This document shows, piece after piece, positions 48,453 through 55,630 of a stretch of 64,000 bases of DNA (position 1 is its first letter; the number at the start of each line of letters is the position of its first letter). The position numbers and the translations under genes are program-made. Below the pieces are notes generated by a model. It saw nothing but the letters and a program-made list of their open reading frames with translations. It made no database searches and had not been told where the DNA came from. The stretch is from a virus: positions 1 through 64,000 of the IMG/VR virus record IMGVR_UViG_3300029442_000001; one strand, written 5' to 3'.

Positions 48453-48659
48453 ATGCAAGGTGAAATAATTCCTATTTCAGTAGAAAAACATTTAAACACT
48501 TTTTTAGAGCTCGTTGAGTTTGAAACTTGGATGACTAATCACATTGGTCGTAAACATTATTCATGGGAGAGGATGTATTTTGACTTAATAATTAATGTAT
48601 GTTATTTCAAAGTTCGTAGTAAGAAAAAACGACTGTGGGTTTTACTTAGATGGGGTTAA
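48453..48659 (+). CDS. WLxENIG/FLLRWG family small protein (divergent)
   Basis: 68 aa. FETWMTNHIGRKHYSWERM, then YFKVRSKKKRLWVLLRWG; same architecture as the family at 41.1-42.9 kb but with Arg/Lys in place of the acidic turn. Follows RNA ligase by 1 bp. Confidence 0.62.
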   Translation: MQGEIIPISVEKHLNTFLELVEFETWMTNHIGRKHYSWERMYFDLIINVCYFKVRSKKKRLWVLLRWG

Positions 48660-48660
48660 T

Positions 48661-48867
48661 ATGTCCAGGAATATTATCAAAATTAAAATGCTAGATAATA
48701 CACGATGGTTTGATCAAATGGTTATTATCGATGATTGGATGTCAGAAAATATTGGACGGAGAGGATATACCTGGAGGAGAATTGGTAGGGATTTTGTTAA
48801 CCATGAAATGTCTTATTCAATTCGAAGTAAGAAAAAAGCTACTTGGGTATCACTAAAGTGGGGCTAA
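48661..48867 (+). CDS. WLxENIG/FLLRWG family small protein (divergent)
   Basis: 68 aa. VIIDDWMSENIGRRGYTWRRIG, then YSIRSKKKATWVSLKWG. Starts 1 bp after the previous copy's stop with GATGGGGT upstream. With the copy before it, this is a basic sub-branch linked to RNA ligase rather than to the main array. Confidence 0.64.
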   Translation: MSRNIIKIKMLDNTRWFDQMVIIDDWMSENIGRRGYTWRRIGRDFVNHEMSYSIRSKKKATWVSLKWG

Positions 48868-49125
48868 ATGTCAGTACATATTCCTAATAGACCAAATTTG
48901 ACATTTGCAGAACATTGTAAACATTTTGACATCACATATAGATTTCTAAAATATAAAGGAAATACATATCTTATTGTGACAAGTCAAGCAGGTTATATTG
49001 ACATGTTTTACTATCACAACTACATCATACGTCCATATTTTCCAAATGCAAAAATTACAAAACATAATAGGTTTCAAACGTCTTTCAAGCTTGGATCAAT
49101 TTTTGATATTATGAGTCAACTTTAA
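48868..49125 (+). CDS. Small hypothetical protein
   Basis: 85 aa, zero spacing from the family protein before it; GTGGGGC upstream. LTFAEHCKHFDITYRFLKYKGNTYLIVTSQAG..., basic and aromatic. No domain recognised. Confidence 0.58.
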   Translation: MSVHIPNRPNLTFAEHCKHFDITYRFLKYKGNTYLIVTSQAGYIDMFYYHNYIIRPYFPNAKITKHNRFQTSFKLGSIFDIMSQL

Positions 49126-49126
49126 T

Positions 49127-49558
49127 ATGGAAATAAGATCTAGACTTGGTAAGGTATTATATAAATCAAATTCCATAACATTAGATTATTCAGACTTAAA
49201 TAATTTAGATTTGCGTGAAGCACAGTTAAGCTATTGTAATTTACGTCTTATAAATTTCAGCGGAGCAAACTTGAGTGGTGCTGATTTGTTTGATTCATAT
49301 TTACATTTATCTAATTTAACTAATGCAGATTTAAGTTATGCAAATTTATTTGCAACAGAAGTAATTGAGGTTGATTTTTGTGGAGCAGATTTAAGTTATG
49401 CTAATTTGGAGTCTGCAATATTATGTGATTCAGATTTACGTGGAGCAAAATTAGACGGTGTCAAAGTAAACGACAGAACTAGAATTAATTCATCTACTAA
49501 ACTTGATCCAGAACAACTCACATACTTAATACTCGTGGGACTCAAATATGGAGATTAG
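49127..49558 (+). CDS. Pentapeptide-repeat protein
   Basis: 143 aa. MEIRSRLGKVLYKSNSITLDYSDL then about 16 pentapeptides (NLSGADLFDSYLHLSNLTNADLSYANL) and the cap SSTKLDPEQLTYLILVGLKYGD. First of a three-gene chain; overlaps the next by 11 nt. Confidence 0.88.
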   Translation: MEIRSRLGKVLYKSNSITLDYSDLNNLDLREAQLSYCNLRLINFSGANLSGADLFDSYLHLSNLTNADLSYANLFATEVIEVDFCGADLSYANLESAILCDSDLRGAKLDGVKVNDRTRINSSTKLDPEQLTYLILVGLKYGD

Positions 49559-50069
49559 ATCTAAATTAGGAAACGTATTGTGTAATGTTGATAGCTCTAT
49601 ATTAGCTGGAGCGGATTTAAGTCATCACACATTACAAAATGCAGATTTACGTGGAGCAAAATTAGACGGTGCAGATCTATCAAACGCTGATTTAAGAAGT
49701 GCAACTCTTCGCGAAGCTGATTTTAGTAATGCAGATTTACACCATGCAAATCTTCATTATGCAAATTTACACGATTCAAATTTTAGTAATGCCAATTTAA
49801 ATTTTGCTAATTTACATTCCACAGATATATATGGTGCAAATTTTAGAGGTGCTGATTTATCCAGAGCTAGATTGGATAATTCAGACATGATGTATTCAGA
49901 TTTTCGTTTTGCAAATTTAACTGGTACAAATTTGAGAGGAGCAGATCTAAGAGGAGCAAATTTAGACGATATAAAAATTAATCAAGAAACAGTAATTAAT
50001 TCAGCTACTAAACTTGATCCAGAAAAGCTAACATATTTTATTTTGTCAGGTGTCCATTATGGTAATTAA
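49548..50069 (+). CDS. Pentapeptide-repeat protein
   Basis: 173 aa, longest paralogue: about 24 pentapeptides with a very regular centre (NADLHHANLHYANLHDSNFSNANL), cap [22 protein letters not shown]. Starts and ends in 11-nt overlaps. Confidence 0.88.
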   Translation: MEIRSKLGNVLCNVDSSILAGADLSHHTLQNADLRGAKLDGADLSNADLRSATLREADFSNADLHHANLHYANLHDSNFSNANLNFANLHSTDIYGANFRGADLSRARLDNSDMMYSDFRFANLTGTNLRGADLRGANLDDIKINQETVINSATKLDPEKLTYFILSGVHYGN

Positions 50070-50595
50070 ATCATTAACTGGCGAAAACATATACAGCACT
50101 CACTTCACTACATTAGTTAATGCAGATTTAAGTCTATTAAATTTAGATTGGGCAGATTTTCATAACAGAGATTTAAGTGAAGCAGATTTACATGGATCTG
50201 ATTTACGAAGTTCAAATTTGAGTGGAGCACGTTTTCGTGGTGCCAATTTATGCGATACAGATTTGTATAATGCAGATTTGAGTTGTGCAGATCTAAGCGG
50301 AGCAAATTTAACTGGTGCAGCTTTACATTATGCAGAGTTGCGCTATGCAAATTTGTATAATGCAGATTTGAGTTGTGCAGATCTAAGCGGAGCAATTTTA
50401 TCTGAAGCAATACTATGTAATGCTAATTTATCAAATGTAGATTTATGTAGTGTGGATTTGAGGTTTGCGAATTTAAAGGGTGCAATCTTAGAGGGAATAA
50501 AAATAGATGAATTTACCTGAATTGATTCAACTACGCATATTGAGCCTGAACAGTTAACATACCTGTTTCTCAAAGGGCTTAAATATAGAGGCTAA
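50059..50595 (+). pseudogene. Pentapeptide-repeat gene with premature TGA
   Basis: MVIKSLTGENIYSTHFTTL... runs to TGA at 50518-50520 (154 codons before it). The same frame continues IDSTTHIEPEQLTYLFLKGLKYRG to TAA at 50593-50595, the normal family cap. Paralogues read FTR-I-D/S at this point, so the TGA is most simply a CGA-to-TGA nonsense change. The helix is complete; only the cap is lost. An internal duplication (NADLSCADLSGA twice) is present. Confidence 0.82.
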
Positions 50596-50719
50596 GTCGT
50601 TTGTTTTCAGTGCTTAACTCGACACAAAACGTCGTATAACGCAGTTTTTAACTGGAGTTGGGGCTCTTGTACCAGATATGCCCTAAGAATTGCTTAAACG
50701 ACGTTTTATTTTGGTTGAC
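50592..50719 (+). ncRNA. 128-bp repeated structured element, copy 2
   Basis: Differs from 22801-22928 at four positions. The closing helix GTCGTTT/AAACGAC is fully Watson-Crick here, where copy 1 has a G-U pair. The interleaved CTGG/CCAG and GGGC/GCCC pairing is unchanged. Again it merges into a promoter -35 (50715). It starts at the stop of the pentapeptide pseudogene. Confidence 0.6.
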
Positions 50720-50744
50720 ATTTAACCAACCAAAATGCTATACT
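50715..50744 (+). promoter_or_regulatory. Sigma70-type promoter
   Basis: TTGACA 50715-50720, 18-bp spacer, TATACT 50739-50744, TTAAAGAGTA; ATG at 50754 only 9 nt after the -10, and no Shine-Dalgarno fits. Confidence 0.8.
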
Positions 50745-50753
50745 TAAAGAGTA

Positions 50754-51221
50754 ATGAAAACCTACACAGAAGCTGAAATTAGACACAAACTAGCAACTGA
50801 TGAGCGTTGGGTACGAAGGGCACTCATTAGATTGTACGAACGCCAAACACAATCTGAGCAGAGCGCAGAGTCCACTCAAAATCACAACTGCAAGGGCTTT
50901 GCTCCGTGCGACGCTAAATGGTTTTCTCGTTTGGCAGTGTTCGTAACAAAGTACCCCAAAAAGCAGTTGACTCCAAAACAGTTGGCGTTGGTTTGGCGTC
51001 CATTTAAGAACCAGCCCGCCATAACAAAGTATGCTGGTCAGCTTATGAAGGTGATGGCAGAAGACGCAGCGGTAAAGCCAACAGTAGCCCAAATGAATTC
51101 AGCTTGCATTAGGTGTGGTGAAGAGCAGCCCATGTGTAAGTGCGAACGGAAAGCAATGGATGTTGAACACGAACGGTTGATGGAAGAAAAGGCGTTCATG
51201 TCCGAAATGATGTATTCATAA
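50754..51221 (+). CDS. Hypothetical early protein with zinc-like motif
   Basis: 155 aa. Less AT-rich than its neighbours. MKTYTEAEIRHKLATDERWVRRALIRLYERQTQSEQ, a central RLAVFVTKYPKKQLTPKQLALVWRPF helix pair, then CIRCGEEQPMCKC (possible zinc site). Probably nucleic-acid binding; not identified. Its G/C-rich codon use suggests recent acquisition. Confidence 0.65.
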   Translation: MKTYTEAEIRHKLATDERWVRRALIRLYERQTQSEQSAESTQNHNCKGFAPCDAKWFSRLAVFVTKYPKKQLTPKQLALVWRPFKNQPAITKYAGQLMKVMAEDAAVKPTVAQMNSACIRCGEEQPMCKCERKAMDVEHERLMEEKAFMSEMMYS

Positions 51222-51224
51222 TTT

Positions 51225-51395
51225 ATGGTCCAACCAATCACAAAAGTTTCTTTAAATAAAGTTATTTCTGGAGTTATCAAAGATTCGATAAGAACGCATG
51301 GTGACATCACGCCACAAACAATGTCATCGTTCTCAAAAAGGTTAACTGGAGAGATGACTGCTGTATTACGTAGAGCTGGTTTCGAGGTTAATTGA
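51225..51395 (+). CDS. Small hypothetical protein
   Basis: 56 aa, MVQPITKVSLNKVISGVIKDSIRTHG...SFSKRLTGEMTAVLRRAGFEVN; two basic helices. 3 bp after the preceding gene; TGATG overlap with the next. Unknown. Confidence 0.58.
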   Translation: MVQPITKVSLNKVISGVIKDSIRTHGDITPQTMSSFSKRLTGEMTAVLRRAGFEVN

Positions 51396-51580
51396 TGTAC
51401 GTTAAAACACAATTCGAAAAAGATTCTCTGATTGTTCGATACGAGCACGAACTTGTTTGGTTGAAAAATAAAATTGAGGAATTGAAATTGAAGCTAGATA
51501 AAAAACCATCAACTTCAAAACAAATTAAAGACTTGCAACGTCAAATTCGCCAAACTGAAGTTTTCATTGCATTCATTTGA
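51395..51580 (+). CDS. Small coiled-coil protein
   Basis: 61 aa, charged helix throughout (ELVWLKNKIEELKLKLDKKPSTSKQIKDLQRQIRQTEVFIAFI). ATG in a TGATG overlap. The next promoter's -35 overlaps its stop. Confidence 0.58.
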   Translation: MYVKTQFEKDSLIVRYEHELVWLKNKIEELKLKLDKKPSTSKQIKDLQRQIRQTEVFIAFI

Positions 51581-51605
51581 AAATATAAAAAAGATATGTT
51601 ATAAT
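51577..51605 (+). promoter_or_regulatory. Sigma70-type promoter
   Basis: TTGAAA 51577-51582, 17-bp spacer, extended -10 TGTTATAAT ending 51605; ATG 6 nt later, so leaderless. Confidence 0.75.
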
Positions 51606-51611
51606 AGTATT

Positions 51612-51976
51612 ATGAAATGTTTATTGTTAATGTTGTTTTCTGTAGGAGCATTGGCGCAATCGTTTGATATCTCAGACAAGAAGTTATTTTATTATTCGGT
51701 TGCAGCTCATGGTACTGGAACATATATCTAGATGCTTGGTCATCTTGGAATCAAAATGAGGCCAATCAAACACTCCAAGGTGCAAACGGTAAATTTGATG
51801 CAAAAGGTGTTGCTATCAAAAGTGCATTCTTTGCTGGAACAACTGTTGTTGAGCTATTAATTCTGAAAAAGTATCATCCAAAATGGTTGGTAAAGACTTT
51901 TACTGTTGCCAACTTTGCTTTAGGTGGAGAATATACTGCAATAGCTATTAGTAACAAGTACAGACAAAACAATTAA
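51612..51976 (+). pseudogene. Exported protein gene, frameshifted
   Basis: Frame 1: MKCLLLMLFSVGALAQSFDI..., a clear signal peptide, stops at TAG in ACATATATCTAGATGC (near 51719-51734). Another frame continues LDAWSSWNQNEANQTLQGANGKFDAKGVAIKSAFFAGTTVVELL... to 51976, with a hydrophobic segment. Removing one AT dinucleotide from TATATC restores a single protein of about 120 aa. Decayed gene or sequence error. Confidence 0.65.
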
Positions 51977-51978
51977 TA

Positions 51979-52368
51979 ATGCAAATCAAATCCAAATCTG
52001 GTAAAATACTACATACATTTGATGATAAGACAGATCTGTATGGAGCAAATTTAGATCGATTACATTTGCACAATGCAGATTTACGTGGAGCAGATTTGAC
52101 TTGGGCAACTTTATGTCACACAAATCTGAATGACGCCGATTTAAGCCATTCAAATTTGTGGTGGGCAGATTTGAGTTTTACATTGATGAGTGGTACAAAT
52201 CTACATGGAGCAAATTTAGATTGTGTAAACATGTATTGTGCGGATCTACGTGGAGCAAATTTAGAAAATATAGTACTAAACGAAAATACTAATATTGGTC
52301 CATCAACTAAACTTGATCCTGAGCAGCTTACATATTTGATGTTAAGAGGAATTAGATATGGAGATTAA
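51979..52368 (+). CDS. Pentapeptide-repeat protein
   Basis: 129 aa. MQIKSKSGKILHTFDDKTDLYGANL, about 14 pentapeptides (NADLRGADLTWATL...), cap PSTKLDPEQLTYLMLRGIRYGD. First of a chain of three; 11-nt overlap with the next. Confidence 0.88.
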   Translation: MQIKSKSGKILHTFDDKTDLYGANLDRLHLHNADLRGADLTWATLCHTNLNDADLSHSNLWWADLSFTLMSGTNLHGANLDCVNMYCADLRGANLENIVLNENTNIGPSTKLDPEQLTYLMLRGIRYGD

Positions 52369-52804
52369 AACAAAATTTGGTGCAGTAATATTTATAACAT
52401 TTAATGATACATTGGTTGGTGAAAATTTATGGGGAGCCGACTTTAGTCATGCAGATTTCAATGGTATGAATTTAAGTTATGTAAATTTGTGTGAATCAAA
52501 TTTATATTCTGTAAATTTCTGTCAAGCAGATTTAAGTGGAGCAGACTTACTTGGAGCAAACTTATGTAAATCTGATTTACGTGGAGCTAATTTATTTGGA
52601 GCAGATTTATTTTGTACAAATCTAATAGGTGCTAATTTAAGTGGAGCAAATTTATGTAATGTTGATTTACGTGGAGTCGATTTACGTGGAGCAAAGTTAG
52701 ATAATGTTATAATAGATCGATTTACAAGAATTAGCAGTACAACTAAAATAAGTAAAAAACAACTTACTTATCTATTATTAATTGGTCTCAAATATGCAAA
52801 TTAA
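52358..52804 (+). CDS. Pentapeptide-repeat protein
   Basis: 148 aa. Regular helix SGADLLGANLCKSDLRGANLFGADLFCTNLIGANLSGANL. The cap is the variant STTKISKKQLTYLLLIGLKYAN (ISKKQ instead of LDPEQ), shared only with the next gene, which marks these two as the most recent duplicates. Confidence 0.88.
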   Translation: MEIKTKFGAVIFITFNDTLVGENLWGADFSHADFNGMNLSYVNLCESNLYSVNFCQADLSGADLLGANLCKSDLRGANLFGADLFCTNLIGANLSGANLCNVDLRGVDLRGAKLDNVIIDRFTRISSTTKISKKQLTYLLLIGLKYAN

Positions 52805-53144
52805 CACAACAATAAGATCATTAACTGGTGAATTATTGCATGTTGGTCCCGAACTAATTCTATCCAATTTGGATTTAAGTTATGCTAATTTATATGGTAG
52901 ACGTTTGAGTTTTACATTGATGAGTGGTACAAATCTACTTGGGGCAGATTTATTTGGAGCAAACTTACGTGGTGCAGATTTAAGTGGTGCAGATTTAAGT
53001 GGTGCTGATATGCGGCAAGCAGATCTACGTGGAGCAAAGTTAGATAATGTGAAAATAGATGACGATACAAGAATTAGCAGTACAACTAAAATAAGTAAAA
53101 AACAACTTACATATTTACTTTTGTTGGGCCTTAATTATGGGTAG
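52794..53144 (+). CDS. Pentapeptide-repeat protein
   Basis: 116 aa. MQINTTIRSLTGELLHVG, then [45 protein letters not shown], cap STTKISKKQLTYLLLLGLNYG. It shares the SFTLMSGTNL segment with the protein at 51979 as well, evidence of recombination among copies. Confidence 0.88.
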   Translation: MQINTTIRSLTGELLHVGPELILSNLDLSYANLYGRRLSFTLMSGTNLLGADLFGANLRGADLSGADLSGADMRQADLRGAKLDNVKIDDDTRISSTTKISKKQLTYLLLLGLNYG

Positions 53145-53152
53145 CATAAATA
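53145..53152 (+). promoter_or_regulatory. Possible late promoter CATAAATA
   Basis: One base from the local GATAAATA consensus, 24 nt before the tRNA-like sequence at 53176. Confidence 0.35.
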
Positions 53153-53175
53153 AAATTGTAGATAGGAAATTAATT

Positions 53176-53247
53176 GCGAGGTTCGTCTAATCAGGACGCC
53201 ACCCATTCCCGGTGGAAATGGAAGTTGAACGCTTTCACTTCGCTCCA
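53176..53247 (+). tRNA. Degenerate tRNA-Glu(UUC)-like gene with encoded CCA
   Basis: Perfect cloverleaf pairing: acceptor GCGAGGT/ACTTCGC (one G-U), D-stem GTCT/GGAC, anticodon stem CCACC/GGTGG, T-stem GGAAG/CTTTC, then T73 and CCA. TTCGTCTA and the stems follow bacterial tRNA-Glu. Oddities: loop CATTCCC lacks U33 and A37, the D-loop is only AATCA without GG, and the T-loop is TTGAACG. Pseudo-tRNA or a specialised tRNA-like RNA. Confidence 0.6.
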
Positions 53248-53254
53248 AACAAAC

Positions 53255-53443
53255 ATGCCTTTATATGAATATCGATGTTCGAAATGTAATAAATTATTAG
53301 AATTGTTTAGACCAATGGATAATCACCCAGCGTGCTGTCCAACTTGCTATGAACCTAAGGGACTAGTTTTATTACCAAGCAGAAGTTCTTTTAAATTGAA
53401 AGGTACCGGTTGGTATCAGACTGATTACGCTGGAAAGAAATGA
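53255..53443 (+). CDS. FmdB-type zinc-ribbon protein
   Basis: 62 aa. MPLYEYRCSKCNKLLELFRPMDNHPACCPTCYEPKG is the FmdB/CxxC zinc ribbon (C8, C11, then CCPTC), ending GTGWYQTDYAGKK as in bacterial FmdB homologues and T4-like marine phage proteins. Start at ATG 53255, 7 nt after the tRNA CCA. Possible transcription or nucleic-acid accessory; function unproven. Confidence 0.82.
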   Translation: MPLYEYRCSKCNKLLELFRPMDNHPACCPTCYEPKGLVLLPSRSSFKLKGTGWYQTDYAGKK

Positions 53444-53829
53444 GTTTGTGCTCAATAATTGGCGATTCAATAGCAGTGGGAATAGCTCAGTTTAGACCTG
53501 ATTGTGTTTCTTTTGCTAAACAAGGTGTAGCATTATATTCAATAAATAATCAATTATTTCACGTGAGTAAAAATACAAATACACTTATTATAAGCACAGG
53601 AAGTAATGATTCATACCTAACTGTAACAGATGTAGTTAATTTTAGATCACAAATTACAGCTAAAGAAGTTATTTGGATTTTACCAATGAAAAAAGCCAAT
53701 AAGAAGATTATAAAACAAGTATCAAATCAATTTAAAGATTCATTTATAGATTTTTCAACAGTAGTAAGTACAGACCGGATTCATCCAACATTTAAAGGAT
53801 ATAAGCGGATAGCTGAGCTAACAAAATGA
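53440..53829 (+). CDS. SGNH/GDSL-like hydrolase
   Basis: 129 aa, compact. Block I GDS at 8-10 (nucleophile Ser10), block III GSND at 54-57, block V DRIHPTFKGY with Asp112 and His115. The family hydrolyses esters on sugars or lipids; in phages such domains often deacetylate surface glycans. ATGA overlaps on both sides tie it to the zinc-ribbon genes. Short for the family, so partners or a reduced fold are possible. Confidence 0.75.
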   Translation: MSLCSIIGDSIAVGIAQFRPDCVSFAKQGVALYSINNQLFHVSKNTNTLIISTGSNDSYLTVTDVVNFRSQITAKEVIWILPMKKANKKIIKQVSNQFKDSFIDFSTVVSTDRIHPTFKGYKRIAELTK

Positions 53830-54125
53830 GAGTATTAACAGCAAGAGAATTATTAAGCAAGAAACTTGTGTTTGGAGATCCCAAACAAATTGAAGCATTA
53901 ACTGTATTAAGAGTATTAAATCATCTTAACGAATTAAAGCAAAAATATCCAAATATTGATTATACTTGTGATGAATGTGATGGTTCGGGTTATTTCTATG
54001 ATAATGACACAGATGATTGTGATGTCTGTGACGGTAAAGGTCATGTTGAATTATTTAATTTGGAATATGTAGATCAATATCAAATTGAAGATCAAATTCA
54101 ATTTATAATGGAACATTGTAAGTAA
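53826..54125 (+). CDS. DnaJ-type zinc-finger protein
   Basis: 99 aa. YTCDECDGSGYFYDNDTDDCDVCDGKGH carries two CxxCxGxG-like units as in the DnaJ cysteine-rich domain. N- and C-terminal parts are helical (QYQIEDQIQFIMEHCK). Likely a small protein-binding zinc module; partner unknown. Confidence 0.75.
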   Translation: MRVLTARELLSKKLVFGDPKQIEALTVLRVLNHLNELKQKYPNIDYTCDECDGSGYFYDNDTDDCDVCDGKGHVELFNLEYVDQYQIEDQIQFIMEHCK

Positions 54126-54138
54126 ATTAAGTCCTAAA

Positions 54139-54146
54139 GATAAATA
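54139..54146 (+). promoter_or_regulatory. T4-like late promoter GATAAATA
   Basis: 5 nt (CTTAT) before the ATG at 54152; same pentamer as at 6243. Heads the whole ART-like cassette, leaderless. Confidence 0.68.
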
Positions 54147-54151
54147 CTTAT

Positions 54152-55630
54152 ATGATATTACGAGAACTCTATGAGCAATTATCTGAAGGAATCAACGACC
54201 CTCATAATTTTAAAGCACTTATTACAATAGGGGCCCCTGGTTCAGGAAAATCTAGTGTTGTTAAAATATTAACAGCTGGTAGTGGTTTAACTAAGGTTGA
54301 TCCAGATCAATTTTATGAAATGTTTAAATCACGACACGGATATAAAGAATTTGAAACCCCTCCTGACATTGAAAAAGATCCAGACTGGGAAAAAGCCAAG
54401 TTATCACAGCGCTCCAGACGAGCAAATCTATTAGAAGCCCATCGTGGTATAATTCTAGATACAACTGGAAGATATGTAGAAGCTGTAATTAGAGATATAT
54501 CTAGATTACGTAGCGAAGGGTATGATGTCGCTATGTTATATGTTGATGTGTCAACAAAAACTGCTATAGATAGACAACAATTAAGAAGCCGAAAAGTAAA
54601 TCCTGACATTGTTGAACAATTTCACAATGAAGTAAAAGCTAATATATCAGAATATAAATCAATATTAGGTGATAATTTTGTAATATATAATAATGATTTA
54701 GGTAATATTGATACTAGCGACCCAAATAGATTTAAATCTAATATACCAAATACAACTCCTAGAAAATGGATTACTAAATGGCTTAACACACCAGTTAATA
54801 ATGAAAAAGCGAATAAATGGAGAGCAACACAGAAACCAGCTGCTGGAAGACGTGATAATCCATTACATGAAACCATTACTGTGCCGTCTGATCCATCTAG
54901 TGATGCAAATATACAAGAACTAGCAGATATAATCAAAAAAAAATGTAGTAAATATCTAGAGTCTGTTCAACCAGGTCAATTTCTATGGCATGGAACTAGT
55001 AGTAAAACAAAAGATATGGTGTATGCATCGAAAAGTCGTGCTGTTAGAATACCAGTTGACAGTGATAAATTTATAACATCTTTGTTTGATAAAGCATTAA
55101 ATGAACATGGGTTTATTGCTACCAGAAGTAATAGTATATTTGTAATTGGCGACAAAAACGCCGCTGAAGAGTATGGAACATTATATGCTATTTTTCCAAT
55201 AAACGGTTTTAATTTTACCTGGTCTATGTCACACAATGATGTAATATTAAGTAAAAATACTGGATTAAGATATAAATTATTTAATCCCGAAAAATTACAA
55301 CAAATCTTGAAGAATAAACTCGCTCACTGTTCTTCAATTGATATAGCAAATAAAGATAACATCAATCAGTTTTTAAAAGGTAATATTAAAAAATTGTACG
55401 GAATAACCTTCACTCCTAAAGAAATTCAAACAATGTTTGATAGTGATGTAGCAATGAAGAATTTCAATTTTTCAAAAGAAAACTTATCAAAAGCAATTAA
55501 TAGCGAAAATGAAATATATTTAAGTGGAAAATATATTGCTATACGTGGTGGACTAGTTTTATCTAGGGTATGCTCTATATTATTCCCAATGGTAAAACCT
55601 CCACATATAAAGAAAAGGCGTCATTCATGA
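54152..55630 (+). CDS. P-loop kinase (zeta/PNK-like) fused to ADP-ribosyltransferase-like domain
   Basis: 492 aa. N-terminal tag MILREL. Residues about 20-190 are a P-loop kinase: GAPGSGKS at 27-34, VDPDQF, GIILDTTGR near 105, MLYVDVSTKTAIDRQQLRSRK lid. Residues about 265-470 match the three downstream paralogues: LWHGTSS near 278 (His in place of Arg), ATRSNSIF near 322, NEIYLSGKYIAIRG near 451. This order resembles ART motifs R/H, STS and ExE. Kinase plus ART-like on one chain suggests a two-activity effector; both activities unproven. Confidence 0.6.
   Translation: MILRELYEQLSEGINDPHNFKALITIGAPGSGKSSVVKILTAGSGLTKVDPDQFYEMFKSRHGYKEFETPPDIEKDPDWEKAKLSQRSRRANLLEAHRGIILDTTGRYVEAVIRDISRLRSEGYDVAMLYVDVSTKTAIDRQQLRSRKVNPDIVEQFHNEVKANISEYKSILGDNFVIYNNDLGNIDTSDPNRFKSNIPNTTPRKWITKWLNTPVNNEKANKWRATQKPAAGRRDNPLHETITVPSDPSSDANIQELADIIKKKCSKYLESVQPGQFLWHGTSSKTKDMVYASKSRAVRIPVDSDKFITSLFDKALNEHGFIATRSNSIFVIGDKNAAEEYGTLYAIFPINGFNFTWSMSHNDVILSKNTGLRYKLFNPEKLQQILKNKLAHCSSIDIANKDNINQFLKGNIKKLYGITFTPKEIQTMFDSDVAMKNFNFSKENLSKAINSENEIYLSGKYIAIRGGLVLSRVCSILFPMVKPPHIKKRRHS

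Noticed and set aside
50518-50520. TGA recoded as an amino acid across the phage
   Set aside because: TGA is the normal stop of many genes here (for example overlapping ATGA starts), and Trp is encoded by TGG; a single nonsense change is simpler.
53174-53254. N-terminal extension of the zinc-ribbon protein through the tRNA region
   Set aside because: The extension needs a TTG start and reads through a sequence that folds as a tRNA; the homologous protein begins MPLYEYRC at 53255.
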